Assembly: GCA_964463165.1 (NCBI GenBank)
Contig: CAYXBK010000006.1
Location: 1-64,000 of the forward strand
Source: UBA7236 sp964463165
GTDB lineage: Bacteria > Bacteroidota > Bacteroidia > Chitinophagales > BACL12
Direction: 5' to 3'
Length of the DNA: 64,000 bases
Notes under the pieces: generated by a model
The model's database searches: none
What the model saw: the letters and a program-made list of their open reading frames with translations, nothing else
What the model was told of the DNA's origin: nothing
Program-made: the position numbers and the translations under genes
Shown here: piece by piece, positions 32,311-41,809 of the stretch
How positions within the stretch are numbered: the first letter of the stretch is position 1
Layout: every line of letters begins with the position of its first letter

Positions 32311-33984
32311 TTATAAAAATCTGAACATACGGCTCCATCTGATCGATCCGAAGCGCTGCAGGAACGGTTTGTTTTTATCCCAGCTGAACCAGATCAATAC
32401 TGGTTTTCCGACGATATGATCTTCCGGCACAAATCCCCAATACCGCGAATCATACGAACGATGGCGGTTATCACCCATCATCCAGTAATAATTTTGTTTG
32501 AATGTATATTCTGTTAATGGTTTTCCATCGATATATAAATTTCCTTTCTTATCTTTTGTTACGGTATTTTTTTCGTATGCTTCGATAATGCGCTGGAAAT
32601 AACAATAATTTTCTTTTGTGATCTGAACCGTTGCTCCTTTTTTCGGAATCCAGATCGGGCCGAAATCATCAATTGAATTTAATTGTGCATTCGGCGACAT
32701 ATCATGCGGATATAAACTGATACTTGCAGCATTTGGATTTGTTCTGTTGAAGTGCTCAAGTTTTACTTCCGTAACAGAACTGTTGGCTTTTAATTCTTCC
32801 GCATTTTTTTTGCTCATATTTGCTTCTACAAATGCAATTTGATTTTGCACGCCAAACGGCATCATATCTGAAGGATTGAGATCCATATCGAGCAAAATAT
32901 CTTTTGCACTAACCGTGTCGAGGCCTTTTTTGAAAACAACGATATATTGTTTTTGCTGATCTTCCGCAACGAATGCTTTTTCTCCGTTTATATATAATGT
33001 ACCGTCAACAATTAATAACGAGTCGCCGGGCATACCAACACATCGTTTAATATAATTATCTCTTTTATCAATCGGACGGTAAGCCAGGTCATTCGGATCT
33101 ACGCCGCTTTTCGAACGCTCGTAATAATATTTAAATGATTTGGGTTTATACTGATCGGCGTTCGGTATATCTTTATTCGTTGCTTCTCTGTAATTACTTT
33201 CAGCGTCATCGTGATAATAATCCGCTTCGCCATATAATTTTGAATAATAACTGTTTTGCGTGGATGGTAAATAAACGGTATCGCCTTCAGGAAAATTAAA
33301 TACCACCATACCGTTGCGATGAATATCTTCCAGTCCCGGAAAACGCATATATGGCAATTGTACGATATCGCTGTATGCTTTTGTTTTTATGACCGGCATG
33401 GTATGATGTGCGAATGGAAATGCAATTGGTGTGATGGGAAATCTCGCACCGTAATGAAATTTGCTTACGAAAAGAAAATCGCCGGCTTTCAATGTACTTT
33501 CCATTGAAGTGGTGGGAATGGTATATGCTTCGAAAAAAAATGTGCGGATCATGGTTGCGGCAACAACTGCAAATGCAATTGCATCTGCCCATTCGCGACG
33601 TGGTGATTTTTTCTTGTCTTTATATATTTCGTGCGGATTACCCAGGTATTTTACATCCTTATCGAGACCGATGAGAGGGAAATAAATATAAGGGATCATC
33701 ATGGATGCAACGGCAGGCCAGAATTTATCTTTACCAAATGCTTTTGCAAGATCAATTGCAACAAGAAGCCATATCACAACATTTAAAACAGGGATCAATA
33801 ACATCACAAACCACCAGATACTTTTCCCGATCAGTTTTGTGCAGATATATAAATTGTAGACCGGCACCAGTGCTTTCCATCCGGCCACACCTGCTTTCTG
33901 AAAAAGGAGGTATAAGCCGCCCAGTGTTCCAACAATCGTTATGATAAAAAATATCCAATAACCAACCGGTATTAAACTTTCCAT
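32311..33984 (-). CDS. lepB: signal peptidase I with an N-terminal multi-helix extension
   Basis: The product has 557 residues, long for a signal peptidase, from ATG 33984. Residues 1-110 hold three or four membrane helices (a DUF5684-like part, FIITIVGTLGGLYLLFQKAG). A fourth helix at about 133-155 leads into the catalytic domain: IPTTSMESTL carries the serine, YIKRCVGMPGDSL the lysine, and NYYWMMGDNRHRSYDSRYWGF is box E. An insertion of about 120 residues lies between the lysine box and box E. It removes signal peptides on the periplasmic face of the inner membrane. A TAGTTTTG -7 box lies upstream. Confidence 0.93.
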   Translation of the reverse strand: MESLIPVGYWIFFIITIVGTLGGLYLLFQKAGVAGWKALVPVYNLYICTKLIGKSIWWFVMLLIPVLNVVIWLLVAIDLAKAFGKDKFWPAVASMMIPYIYFPLIGLDKDVKYLGNPHEIYKDKKKSPRREWADAIAFAVVAATMIRTFFFEAYTIPTTSMESTLKAGDFLFVSKFHYGARFPITPIAFPFAHHTMPVIKTKAYSDIVQLPYMRFPGLEDIHRNGMVVFNFPEGDTVYLPSTQNSYYSKLYGEADYYHDDAESNYREATNKDIPNADQYKPKSFKYYYERSKSGVDPNDLAYRPIDKRDNYIKRCVGMPGDSLLIVDGTLYINGEKAFVAEDQQKQYIVVFKKGLDTVSAKDILLDMDLNPSDMMPFGVQNQIAFVEANMSKKNAEELKANSSVTEVKLEHFNRTNPNAASISLYPHDMSPNAQLNSIDDFGPIWIPKKGATVQITKENYCYFQRIIEAYEKNTVTKDKKGNLYIDGKPLTEYTFKQNYYWMMGDNRHRSYDSRYWGFVPEDHIVGKPVLIWFSWDKNKPFLQRFGSIRWSRMFRFL

Positions 33985-34020
33985 TTGAATTTTTTAGTAA
34001 AGAAACAGAACTTGAGGGCA

Positions 34021-34028
34021 CAAAACTA
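34021..34028 (-). promoter_or_regulatory. -7 box of the lepB gene
   Basis: On the minus strand the sequence reads TAGTTTTG, a TAnnTTTG match, 36 bp before the start codon at 33984. No -33 box was found. Confidence 0.35.
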
Positions 34029-34083
34029 TAAGATTTCGACGAATAGGCTGTCCCGCAGTACTAACAACCCGATTTGCCGAATT

Positions 34084-35520
34084 TCAATTGTCCGGGTTTT
34101 GGAAGATGATATACTCAACCGGGTATGCGTAATATGTTTCCATCCTAATCCAATGCGTTTTTAATTCAGTTTCCGCTGTTTTTGAAATGCCATTCATAAT
34201 ATTTGAGTAAATCACATACGGGTATTTTGTCATTTCTGATTCCTGGAACACGCCATAGGCCGGTTGCTTTCCATTGCGCAGGTCGGTAAATTGAAAACTT
34301 TTATATTCAGGAAATCCGGTAAATACTTTTTCAGGTGGGATGTTTTTTGAAGCAAGAAATGCTGCGCCTTCTTCTCTGAAAATAAAATAGGAGAGATGGG
34401 CTAATGATCCTTCACCCCAACTGTATTCAAAAACAGAAGATTTTGTTTGCGGATATGCATAAAAATGTTGCGCAACGAAAAACAAAATACAAAACGCAAT
34501 ACTTGTGGCCCGAAGATTTTGTGAACTGAAAAGTGAAATGATCTTTGCAGACAATACAAGTACAAGCAGCTGAACCGGTAAAATATACCGCACCATAACG
34601 GGATTTTTAAAAAAGATAATGAAGAGCGCCATAAACCCAAAACCGCTGATCAGTAAAAACCATAATTTTCGCGATTGTTTTTCTGCTTTGATTTTTTTTA
34701 TTGAGAATAATAGAATACACCAGGGCAACAGCATACCGAATTCTGCAAACCGAAAATAGTATTCAAAGACAGAGGCCGGAAACACAGGCCAGTCAACGAA
34801 TTCACGACCAGCAGCCCACGGTGATTGAGGATTTGTCAGAAACCATCCGCTTGCTTCGTAGTGAAACCAATACCAGATTGCAGCAGGAATTGCAGAGAAG
34901 AAAAAAATGAAAAAATAATTCTTCAGATGCGTTTTTAATTCAGTTGTATAAAATAAAATTGCAAGGCCTAAAAAACCGCATACCATTATTCCACGTACAC
35001 TAATTAATAACGCAACTGCAATTGAAAAAATAAGTTGTTTGTTTTTTTTGTTTTGAATTGCATTCAATCCGGATAAAAATAAACCGCACAGCAGAATGTC
35101 CGTACTCATTAAACTGAATTGGGCAAGAAGTACCGGCTGGACCAGAAAAAAAAGCAAGGCAATTTTTTGTGCACCTGCAGAAAGCATTTTTTTACAAAAA
35201 CCGGAAAACTGATGGAACAAAAACAGCATTGCAGCGAGGCTTATTAAATGCGAAACCACTAGATTTTTTCCGAACAATTTCCAGAAACATGCATGGATAT
35301 ATGGATAAAAAGGAGGATGGCCCGTATCAAGTTCTGTTGGTAGGATCAATGTGCCCAAACCTGTATCATAAAAATAATTTGCCGGGGCGCTGATCAGCGA
35401 AACATGATCGCCAAAGAAAGGTAAATGGATGGTGGAAAGGGAAAATAAAATGTAAAAAATAATACCTGACCGGAATATCAGGCCGGGTTGCAAATCATTA
35501 AGCCTTTTGTTTAAGTCCAT
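34084..35520 (-). CDS. membrane glycosyltransferase-like protein (GT39/ArnT-like fold)
   Basis: The product has 478 residues from ATG 35520. About ten membrane helices are visible. A first periplasmic loop TELDTGHPPFYPYIHACFW carries acidic and histidine residues in the place of the DE-type catalytic motif of dolichol/undecaprenyl-phosphate-sugar transferases (PMT, ArnT). The C-terminal periplasmic part is about 120 residues. It probably adds a lipid-linked sugar to an envelope acceptor, but neither donor nor acceptor can be named. It lies between lepB and the divergent miaB gene and appears monocistronic. Confidence 0.7.
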   Translation of the reverse strand: MDLNKRLNDLQPGLIFRSGIIFYILFSLSTIHLPFFGDHVSLISAPANYFYDTGLGTLILPTELDTGHPPFYPYIHACFWKLFGKNLVVSHLISLAAMLFLFHQFSGFCKKMLSAGAQKIALLFFLVQPVLLAQFSLMSTDILLCGLFLSGLNAIQNKKNKQLIFSIAVALLISVRGIMVCGFLGLAILFYTTELKTHLKNYFFIFFFSAIPAAIWYWFHYEASGWFLTNPQSPWAAGREFVDWPVFPASVFEYYFRFAEFGMLLPWCILLFSIKKIKAEKQSRKLWFLLISGFGFMALFIIFFKNPVMVRYILPVQLLVLVLSAKIISLFSSQNLRATSIAFCILFFVAQHFYAYPQTKSSVFEYSWGEGSLAHLSYFIFREEGAAFLASKNIPPEKVFTGFPEYKSFQFTDLRNGKQPAYGVFQESEMTKYPYVIYSNIMNGISKTAETELKTHWIRMETYYAYPVEYIIFQNPDN

Positions 35521-35587
35521 GTAAAATATCTGCAAGCATTAACTCGTCTCCTTTTAATATTTCTGACAAGTTGACAGCGCAATTGAT

Positions 35588-35595
35588 TATTTTTG
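35588..35595 (+). promoter_or_regulatory. -7 box of the miaB operon
   Basis: TATTTTTG is a TAnnTTTG match, 18 bp before ATG 35614. It overlaps the TTG that would start a longer reading of miaB, which supports the ATG. Confidence 0.4.
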
Positions 35596-35613
35596 CTTAA
35601 AATTCAGGTTCGA

Positions 35614-37050
35614 ATGTACGACAATAACCCGACACTGGAAGGGATCGGATCACATAAGCAATTGGAAGAGCACCGTCAGGGTGAAGCACTTGATTTGCCA
35701 TTGGCAGCCAAAACCGAAAACGGAAAGAAATTTTATATTGAGAGCTATGGTTGCCAGATGAATTTCAGCGATAGTGAGATCGTGGCTTCCATCCTGCATG
35801 CGGAAGGCTTTGGACTTACAAATAATTACGAAGACGCGGATCTTATTTTATTGAATACCTGTGCGATAAGGGATAATGCAGAACAACGGGTGCGCAATCG
35901 TTTGAAGGAATTTATTTCGGTTAAGAAAAATAAACCTGAAGCACTCATCGGTATGCTGGGATGCATGGCCGAACGCCTCAAATCCGATCTGCTGGAACAG
36001 GAAAAACTTGTGGATATAGTTTGCGGCCCCGATGCTTACCGCGACCTGCCAAAACTGGTTGCTTCAGCTGATGAAGGACAGAAAGCGGTGAATGTATTGT
36101 TGAGCCGGGAAGAAACTTACAGCGATATCAGTCCGCTCCGGCTCGATTCAAACGGCATCTCCGCATTTATTTCAATTATGCGTGGATGCGATAATATGTG
36201 CTCTTTCTGTGTAGTGCCGTTTACCAGGGGTCGTGAGCGCAGCCGGAATGCCTTTTCCATCGCAGCCGAGGCTAAACAATTGTTTGACCGCGGATTCAGG
36301 GAAGTAACGCTTCTCGGCCAGAACGTTGATTCCTATAAATGGGAAAATCCTGAAACAGGAAAGAATATATCCTTTGCCGAATTGCTCATCATGGTTGCAG
36401 AAACCGATCCTCTGTTGAGAGTGCGCTTCTCCACTTCCCACCCGAAGGATATGACGGATGAAGTGTTGCATGCAATGGCTGCTTATGAGAATATCTGTAA
36501 TTATATTCACCTGCCGGTGCAGTCAGGGAATTCAGATATTCTTGAGAAAATGAACCGCACCTACGACCGCGAATGGTATCTGAACAGGATTGATGCAATC
36601 CGCAGAATTGTGCCCGATTGCGGAATTTCAACAGATATGATCACCGGATTTTGCACCGAAACAGAAGAACAGCACAAGGATACGCTCAGTATGATGGAAA
36701 CGGTGAAATATGATATGGCATATATGTTTTTTTATAGCGAGCGGCCGGGAACATTGGCGGCAAGAAAATATACGGATGATGTTCCGCATGATGTGAAGAT
36801 CAGGAGGCTGAATGAAATTATTTCGCTGCAGACAAAACATTCGCTTGAGAGAAATCAGAACGATATCGGCAAAACATTTAAAGTGCTTGTTGAAAGAAGA
36901 TCGAAAAAATCGGAATTGGATAATTGCGGAAGAAATGATCAGAATAAAATGATCGTATTCCCTGCAGAAAATTCAAAACCCGGAGATTACGTTTATGTAA
37001 AAGTGGAACAGGTAACTTCCGCAACTTTGATCGGAAGGATTATTGATTAA
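35614..37050 (+). CDS. miaB: tRNA-2-methylthio-N6-dimethylallyladenosine synthase MiaB
   Basis: The product has 478 residues from ATG 35614. It adds the 2-methylthio group to isopentenyladenosine 37 of tRNAs that read UNN codons. The N-terminal UPF0004 domain has cysteines in SYGCQMNFSDSE, NTCAIRDNA and LGCMAE for one iron-sulfur cluster; the radical-SAM motif is GCDNMCSFCVVPF (CxxxCxxC); and a C-terminal TRAM domain ends the protein. An N-terminal extension of about 30 residues precedes the core. It is the first of five co-directional genes ending with secG. Confidence 0.96.
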   Translation: MYDNNPTLEGIGSHKQLEEHRQGEALDLPLAAKTENGKKFYIESYGCQMNFSDSEIVASILHAEGFGLTNNYEDADLILLNTCAIRDNAEQRVRNRLKEFISVKKNKPEALIGMLGCMAERLKSDLLEQEKLVDIVCGPDAYRDLPKLVASADEGQKAVNVLLSREETYSDISPLRLDSNGISAFISIMRGCDNMCSFCVVPFTRGRERSRNAFSIAAEAKQLFDRGFREVTLLGQNVDSYKWENPETGKNISFAELLIMVAETDPLLRVRFSTSHPKDMTDEVLHAMAAYENICNYIHLPVQSGNSDILEKMNRTYDREWYLNRIDAIRRIVPDCGISTDMITGFCTETEEQHKDTLSMMETVKYDMAYMFFYSERPGTLAARKYTDDVPHDVKIRRLNEIISLQTKHSLERNQNDIGKTFKVLVERRSKKSELDNCGRNDQNKMIVFPAENSKPGDYVYVKVEQVTSATLIGRIID

Positions 37051-37072
37051 TTAAAATTGTACGGATTGAGAT

Positions 37073-38308
37073 ATGGCGGATGAAATTTTATCAATCAAAC
37101 AACGATTCGGTATCATAGGAAATGCACCTGAACTGAATTATGCATTAAGCATTGCAGCAAGGGTGGCGCCTACAGGATTAACCGTTTTAATTACGGGTGA
37201 AAGCGGTGTGGGAAAGGAAATATTTTCACAAATCATACATCAGTACTCTGCACGCAAACACGGACCTTTTATTGCGGTAAACTGTGGTGCAATTCCGGAA
37301 GGCACAATTGATTCGGAATTATTCGGCCACCTGAAAGGATCTTTCACAAATGCAGTGGACGACAGAAAAGGATATTTTGAAACTGTAAACGGCGGCACCA
37401 TTTTTTTAGATGAGATAGGAGAATTACCGATCGGTACACAGGCGAGATTATTAAGAGTTTTAGAAGCAGGTGAATTTATTCGTGTGGGTTCTTCCAAAGT
37501 GCAAAAAACAGATGTGCGAGTTGTTGCAGCAACGAATGTGGATCTGCATAAATTAATTGATGAGGGAAGATTTCGCGAAGATTTATTTTACCGCTTAAAT
37601 ACAGTTCCGATTCATGTACCGCCTTTGCGTGAAAGGAGAGATGATATTTTTTTATTGTTCCGCAAATTTTCGAGTGATTTCGCAGAAAAATACAGAACAA
37701 CGCCGGTTGCTTTGGATCAGGATGCAGTGGAAATATTAAAACAATATACCTGGCCGGGAAATATCCGTGAATTAAAAAATATTGCCGAACAGGTTTCGGT
37801 TTTATCGAAAGATAAAATCGTAACGGCTGAAGAGCTCGCACAATTTATTCCTGTAAAGCGCCAGCAAACATTACCCGTATTGAGCAGTACGCAAAACGGA
37901 AATGATTTTACGGAGCGTGATATTTTATATAAAGTTTTGTTTGACATGAAAAAAGATCTGCATGATCTCAAACAATTCGTATTGCGCATGGCGGAAACAA
38001 ATCATTTAAAAACAGATCAGCTGCCTGCAGGTTCGGATACACTAACACCGGTATTCCCGGAAACAAGATTCCATTTTGAAAACAGTCAGCCGGAGATCGT
38101 AAATAAACAACCGATCGTGATCGATCAACCCGGAAATTATGTGCAGGAACATGTGGAAGAATCATTATCCCTGCTTGAGAAGGAAAAAGAACTGATCATC
38201 AAAGCCCTGACAAAGCATAAAGGGAAACGAAAAGATGCCGCTTCAGATCTCGGTATTTCAGAAAGAACTTTATACAGAAAAATAAAAGAATATCAGATTG
38301 AAGAATAA
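37073..38308 (+). CDS. sigma-54-dependent transcriptional activator without receiver domain
   Basis: The product has 411 residues from ATG 37073. The AAA+ domain starts almost at the N-terminus: Walker A GESGVGKE, Walker B GTIFLDEIGELP, and the sensor and arginine-finger region FREDLFYRLNTVPIHVPPLRERRDDI. The sigma-54-contacting loop reads GSFTNA in place of GAFTGA. A long linker (about 240-350) leads to a Fis-type helix-turn-helix at the C-terminus (KDAASDLGISERTLYRKIKEY). With no receiver or GAF domain, activity must be set by level, partner or the linker. It sits between miaB and lptE, a placement conserved in the phylum. Confidence 0.92.
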   Translation: MADEILSIKQRFGIIGNAPELNYALSIAARVAPTGLTVLITGESGVGKEIFSQIIHQYSARKHGPFIAVNCGAIPEGTIDSELFGHLKGSFTNAVDDRKGYFETVNGGTIFLDEIGELPIGTQARLLRVLEAGEFIRVGSSKVQKTDVRVVAATNVDLHKLIDEGRFREDLFYRLNTVPIHVPPLRERRDDIFLLFRKFSSDFAEKYRTTPVALDQDAVEILKQYTWPGNIRELKNIAEQVSVLSKDKIVTAEELAQFIPVKRQQTLPVLSSTQNGNDFTERDILYKVLFDMKKDLHDLKQFVLRMAETNHLKTDQLPAGSDTLTPVFPETRFHFENSQPEIVNKQPIVIDQPGNYVQEHVEESLSLLEKEKELIIKALTKHKGKRKDAASDLGISERTLYRKIKEYQIEE

Positions 38309-38810
38309 ATTCTTTTTACAAATCATTCTGCTTGCAGGCATGCTGAGCTTATTATCTGCTACATGCAATGTAACTTTTAATGGTGGTACCATCCCGGATG
38401 GTATTGAAACAATTACCATAAATAATTTTCCTAACCAGTCGAATTTTGTTTCTACAACTCTGAGTCAGACATTTACCGAATCATTGAAAGATAAATTTTT
38501 AAGAGAAACAAAATTAACTTTGGCGGATGCGGCAGGTGACTGGGAGTTGAAGGGATCGATCACAGGATATCAGAGTTCGCCCATTTCACCAACAGGAAAT
38601 GAAACAACTGCATTGAACAGATTGACAATAACAGTGAAGGTTGAATTTACGAGTAATAAGGACGCAGAGGATAACTGGACGCAAACCTTCAGCAGATATG
38701 AAGATTATGAAAGTACAAAAACCCTGCAGCAGGTGGAAGGAGATTTAAATCAAAAAATTTCGGATCAGCTTGCTGACGATATTTATCAAAAACTGACTCA
38801 AAACTGGTAA
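38298..38810 (+). CDS. lptE: LptE-like LPS-assembly lipoprotein
   Basis: The product has 170 residues. The start is TTG 38298, inside the end of the activator gene; from there MKNKFFLQIILLAGMLSLLSATC is a good signal ending in a cysteine, though the residue before it (T) is unusual for a lipobox. The body ETITINNFPNQSNFVSTTLSQTFTESLKDKFLRET and ADAAGDWELKGSITGYQSSPIS fits the LptE/RlpB-like fold of the phylum. LptE plugs the LptD barrel that inserts lipopolysaccharide in the outer membrane. An ATG at 38340 would cut the signal. The stop overlaps the next start (TAATG). Confidence 0.85.
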   Translation: MKNKFFLQIILLAGMLSLLSATCNVTFNGGTIPDGIETITINNFPNQSNFVSTTLSQTFTESLKDKFLRETKLTLADAAGDWELKGSITGYQSSPISPTGNETTALNRLTITVKVEFTSNKDAEDNWTQTFSRYEDYESTKTLQQVEGDLNQKISDQLADDIYQKLTQNW

Positions 38811-40051
38811 TGTATCAGGAACAAATAAATCAGGCGGTATACGAAATTTCAAATCTGCAGGAAATGCAATCTGCAGATCTGAAATTATTGACAGAGCGCT
38901 ATCCTTATTGCCAGGTTGCACAGGTATTATATGCAAAAAAATTACACAGTATTCAGAATCCCAATTTTGAAAAGCAATTACAAAAAGCATCAGCAATTGT
39001 AATTGACAGAAATGTATTATTTGAAATAATTGAAAACACGCCGTTGCTGAAACCGGTTGCTGCAGGATTTGATCAGGAAGAAGAAATAAAACATGAAATG
39101 CCTGTGCAGGAAGAATTGAAAGAAGAAATAAATGTACCTGCGGAGGAAATAAAACTTGAAAATATTGTGCACGAACATATAGAAGATGAGGAAGTAATGA
39201 TTCATGAAGAAATTTCAGAGGAAGTATTTGACCAGATCATTTCCAGCCCTGAAACGATTGAACATGAAAAGTCGCCTGAAGAAATTATTCATACGGAAAC
39301 CGAACAACCTGCAATAGAAGAAATTTCTGTAAACCAATCTACCTTCGAAGAGAAAAAAGAAATTTCTGAGACTGAAAGTGAAAATGTTCCGGTTGAAGAG
39401 ATTACAACAGATGTACCTGTAATGGAGCTCACGGAATTTGTTCAGTCGGAAGAGCCAATTAAAGAAGAAGAACCTGTGCAGGAATCTGTTGAAAATAATC
39501 CGGACGAATTTGATGAACCGCTATTTGAAATGCCGGGATATAATATAGAAAGGGAGCTTGGAACTCTGGATGAGAAGGATGCAATAAAAATTGAAATTCA
39601 AAAACCGGTTGTCAGTGAGGAGCCCGTTTTGGAAAATTTGACTGAGGAAGAACGGATTCCTGAAATTCCAATTGAGGCACAACAGCATAGTTTTACTGCC
39701 TGGTTCCAAACGATCGGGACGACAAACAAAGCGAAAATTATTGAATTACCTTCTGCAAATAAACCGATACAAAAGCAGGAAAATATTCAAACAACGGCCC
39801 CAGTTCAAAAAACTGAGGTGTCAGTTGATCTTTCAGAACCGGAACTCATAACTGAACAAATTGCAGGTGAACTTGCGAAAAAAAGCTTGCAGTTTGACGA
39901 CCGTCTGGCTTCTGAAACTTATGCAAGGATATTGTATATGCAGGGTAAATATGCAAGGGCAATTGAGATGTATGAAAAACTCAGTTTGCTTAAACCCGCA
40001 AAAAGCGATTACTTTGCAGCTTTAATAGAACAAATTAAAAAACGGAAATAG
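38810..40051 (+). CDS. TPR-end protein with a long glutamate-rich middle region
   Basis: The product has 413 residues from ATG 38810. An N-terminal helical part (about 1-80, LTERYPYCQVAQVLYAKKLHS) is followed by a long low-complexity stretch (about 90-260) of E, P, V and I in repeats such as VPVEEI and EEPIKEEE. A C-terminal tetratricopeptide pair (about 350-413, ETYARILYMQGKYARAIEMYEKLSLLKP) follows. No signal peptide is seen. It is probably a cytoplasmic scaffold. It is translationally coupled to lptE and lies 2 bp before secG; the same order occurs in related genomes as far as I recall. Confidence 0.8.
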   Translation: MYQEQINQAVYEISNLQEMQSADLKLLTERYPYCQVAQVLYAKKLHSIQNPNFEKQLQKASAIVIDRNVLFEIIENTPLLKPVAAGFDQEEEIKHEMPVQEELKEEINVPAEEIKLENIVHEHIEDEEVMIHEEISEEVFDQIISSPETIEHEKSPEEIIHTETEQPAIEEISVNQSTFEEKKEISETESENVPVEEITTDVPVMELTEFVQSEEPIKEEEPVQESVENNPDEFDEPLFEMPGYNIERELGTLDEKDAIKIEIQKPVVSEEPVLENLTEEERIPEIPIEAQQHSFTAWFQTIGTTNKAKIIELPSANKPIQKQENIQTTAPVQKTEVSVDLSEPELITEQIAGELAKKSLQFDDRLASETYARILYMQGKYARAIEMYEKLSLLKPAKSDYFAALIEQIKKRK

Positions 40052-40053
40052 AG

Positions 40054-40416
40054 ATGTTATTCACGATTTTGATCATTATAGCTGTAATTGCAGCAGTGTT
40101 ACTGGGCCTGGTTATTTTAATCCAAAACCCGAAGGGTGGTGGGCTCAGCGGTTCTTTCGGCGGAGCAGCCAACCAGATTTTCGGCGTAAAACGCACGACC
40201 GACGATGTAGAACGCATCACATGGGGCCTTGTGATCGTTGTTTTTGTGATCTGCCTTGGTGCAGCAGCAATTAAACCTGCCGGTGCTGAAGAAGAAACCA
40301 ATAGTGCAACTCAGGCAAAACGCCCGGCTCCGGGTATGACAACTACACCTGCAAATCAGGGAACTGAAGTTCCTCTGGAAGATGGAACAGGAACTACTGA
40401 TCCGGATACAAAATAA
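40054..40416 (+). CDS. secG: preprotein translocase subunit SecG
   Basis: The product has 120 residues from ATG 40054. Two membrane helices (FTILIIIAVIAAVLLGLVIL and WGLVIVVFVICLGAAA) flank the conserved loop IQNPKGGGLSGSFGGAANQIFG. SecG assists SecYE in protein export. The C-terminal tail of about 40 residues is P- and T-rich and longer than in Proteobacteria. It is the last gene of the miaB operon and is followed by a strong terminator. Confidence 0.96.
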   Translation: MLFTILIIIAVIAAVLLGLVILIQNPKGGGLSGSFGGAANQIFGVKRTTDDVERITWGLVIVVFVICLGAAAIKPAGAEEETNSATQAKRPAPGMTTTPANQGTEVPLEDGTGTTDPDTK

Positions 40417-40434
40417 TTCAACTGAAAAATATGC

Positions 40435-40462
40435 AAAGCATCGCAGAAGCGGTGCTTTTTTT
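40435..40462 (+). terminator. rho-independent terminator of the miaB-secG operon
   Basis: The stem AAGCATCGC / GCGGTGCTT with loop AGAA (40436-40457) is followed by a run of seven T. It stands 20 bp after the secG stop. The T run touches the end of the convergent gene at 40461. Confidence 0.8.
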
Positions 40463-41180
40463 ATGCCTTGTATTTACTGAGAAAACGGACAAACCTTCTT
40501 TTCGCAACCGGTAAAACGGTTTCAGTAAAAGGGAGATCAAGTTTACAATGCAAAACAAAAGTTGCCGGATTAGGTAGAGCAGTATTTTTTTTAATCAGGT
40601 CTGTTTTGATAGCTTCATTATAATTAAAAATTGTGTGGGGATAAGTTTCGAAATAAGTGGTTTTTAAAGCCCTGTAGGTTTCATGATTATTTTCGAAAAT
40701 GGATAATTCGTATAAATACACCAATATATCAGATCTCTTTTCGGTGCGGAATAATAAATATCCTTCATCGTTGTAAACGGGTACGATTCCAACAGTATCG
40801 ATCAGAATCTGCTGATCCGTTTCATCATAAATATGTTTTGCAATTTGAATCTGGTTGTTAATTTTCGGAATTGCAAAGTCAATGATATTTTCAATTTCTG
40901 CCAACGCATCCGGATCGGGTTCTGCAATTTTATAATTGATCTTTTGTTGCTTTATATCAATACCATCGATTGTTTTGGGAAGATGATCCTGAATAAATTG
41001 TTTTTGTTCGCGGAAGAAGATCAGGTTTTGCTGATGTGCGATCAGGTCCTGAAAAAAAGGATATAATTTATTTTCACTGAATTTTTTTTGTGTAGATTGC
41101 AAATAGGAGAGCAGCACATATTTTTTATATTCAAAATCAATGCGGCCCTCGGTAATCCAGTTTGGATTTAATGCTTCCAT
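40461..41180 (-). CDS. conserved Bacteroidota protein, unrecognised
   Basis: The product has 239 residues from ATG 41180 (a TTG 7 codons upstream is less likely). It is soluble and charged, with no signal peptide or membrane helix. The opening LNPNWITEGRIDFEYKKYVLLSYLQ and the ending VAKRRFVRFLSKYKA look well conserved in type, but I cannot assign a family. Its end meets the secG terminator. It follows 41220 (DUF4294) on the same strand with a 39-bp gap and may be co-transcribed. Confidence 0.7.
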   Translation of the reverse strand: MEALNPNWITEGRIDFEYKKYVLLSYLQSTQKKFSENKLYPFFQDLIAHQQNLIFFREQKQFIQDHLPKTIDGIDIKQQKINYKIAEPDPDALAEIENIIDFAIPKINNQIQIAKHIYDETDQQILIDTVGIVPVYNDEGYLLFRTEKRSDILVYLYELSIFENNHETYRALKTTYFETYPHTIFNYNEAIKTDLIKKNTALPNPATFVLHCKLDLPFTETVLPVAKRRFVRFLSKYKA

Positions 41181-41219
41181 TGTGCTTTTAGTATTTTTCA
41201 ATCAACCATGAAATGCAAA

Positions 41220-41780
41220 TTATTTCTTCTTACCATGCTTCTCTTCATAAGCAACAATAATATTTTCAAGTGTCGGATTATTTTCAGGATGGTATCCGTC
41301 TTTTAAATCGTACCCATATGCTTTCCCTAAATTATTCCACCAAAACGCGGTTCCGCCGCTCTTTACATCTTTGAGAATTTCATACATGCTTTGCCCGCTG
41401 TTTCGTTCAATGATATCGATCATTACTTCTCCCTGCGATCGCGAAAAATTTTTCAGTTTATCTTCAAATTTATCCCGCAACTGATCTTCAAGTTCTTTCT
41501 TGTATTTTTTTTCATCGCGGTGTTTTGACATGCCGGCGGTAACAAGATTTAATTCATTCAGTAATTGCACAGCCGTATCGGCATAAGGATACACTTTCGC
41601 AACAATCAATTCATATCTGGTATAATTATAATTATTGAGCGGCCTTGCAGTTACACTGAAGGTATCCAGCTCAACAAAAAATATTGTATCCGTTTGTTCA
41701 TCGTCACCTTTAAAAATCTGTGCCTTCAGCGAATTTGCTGTTACGAAAATGAAAAGGAGGGCAATTAATTTCTGCATCAT
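41220..41780 (-). CDS. DUF4294 family exported protein
   Basis: The product has 186 residues from ATG 41780. The signal peptide ends NSLKAQ. The mature part matches the DUF4294 pattern: RYELIVAKVYPYADTAVQLLNEL, KELEDQLRDKFEDKLKNFSRSQGEVMIDIIERNSGQSMYEI split by a short turn, and FWWNNLGKAYGYDLKDGY. This is a periplasmic or outer-membrane-associated family restricted to the phylum, function unknown. It follows the CapA-like gene by 29 bp on the same strand. Confidence 0.88.
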   Translation of the reverse strand: MMQKLIALLFIFVTANSLKAQIFKGDDEQTDTIFFVELDTFSVTARPLNNYNYTRYELIVAKVYPYADTAVQLLNELNLVTAGMSKHRDEKKYKKELEDQLRDKFEDKLKNFSRSQGEVMIDIIERNSGQSMYEILKDVKSGGTAFWWNNLGKAYGYDLKDGYHPENNPTLENIIVAYEEKHGKKK

Positions 41781-41809
41781 ATCCTGTAAGTAACAAAGGC
41801 TATGCTAAA

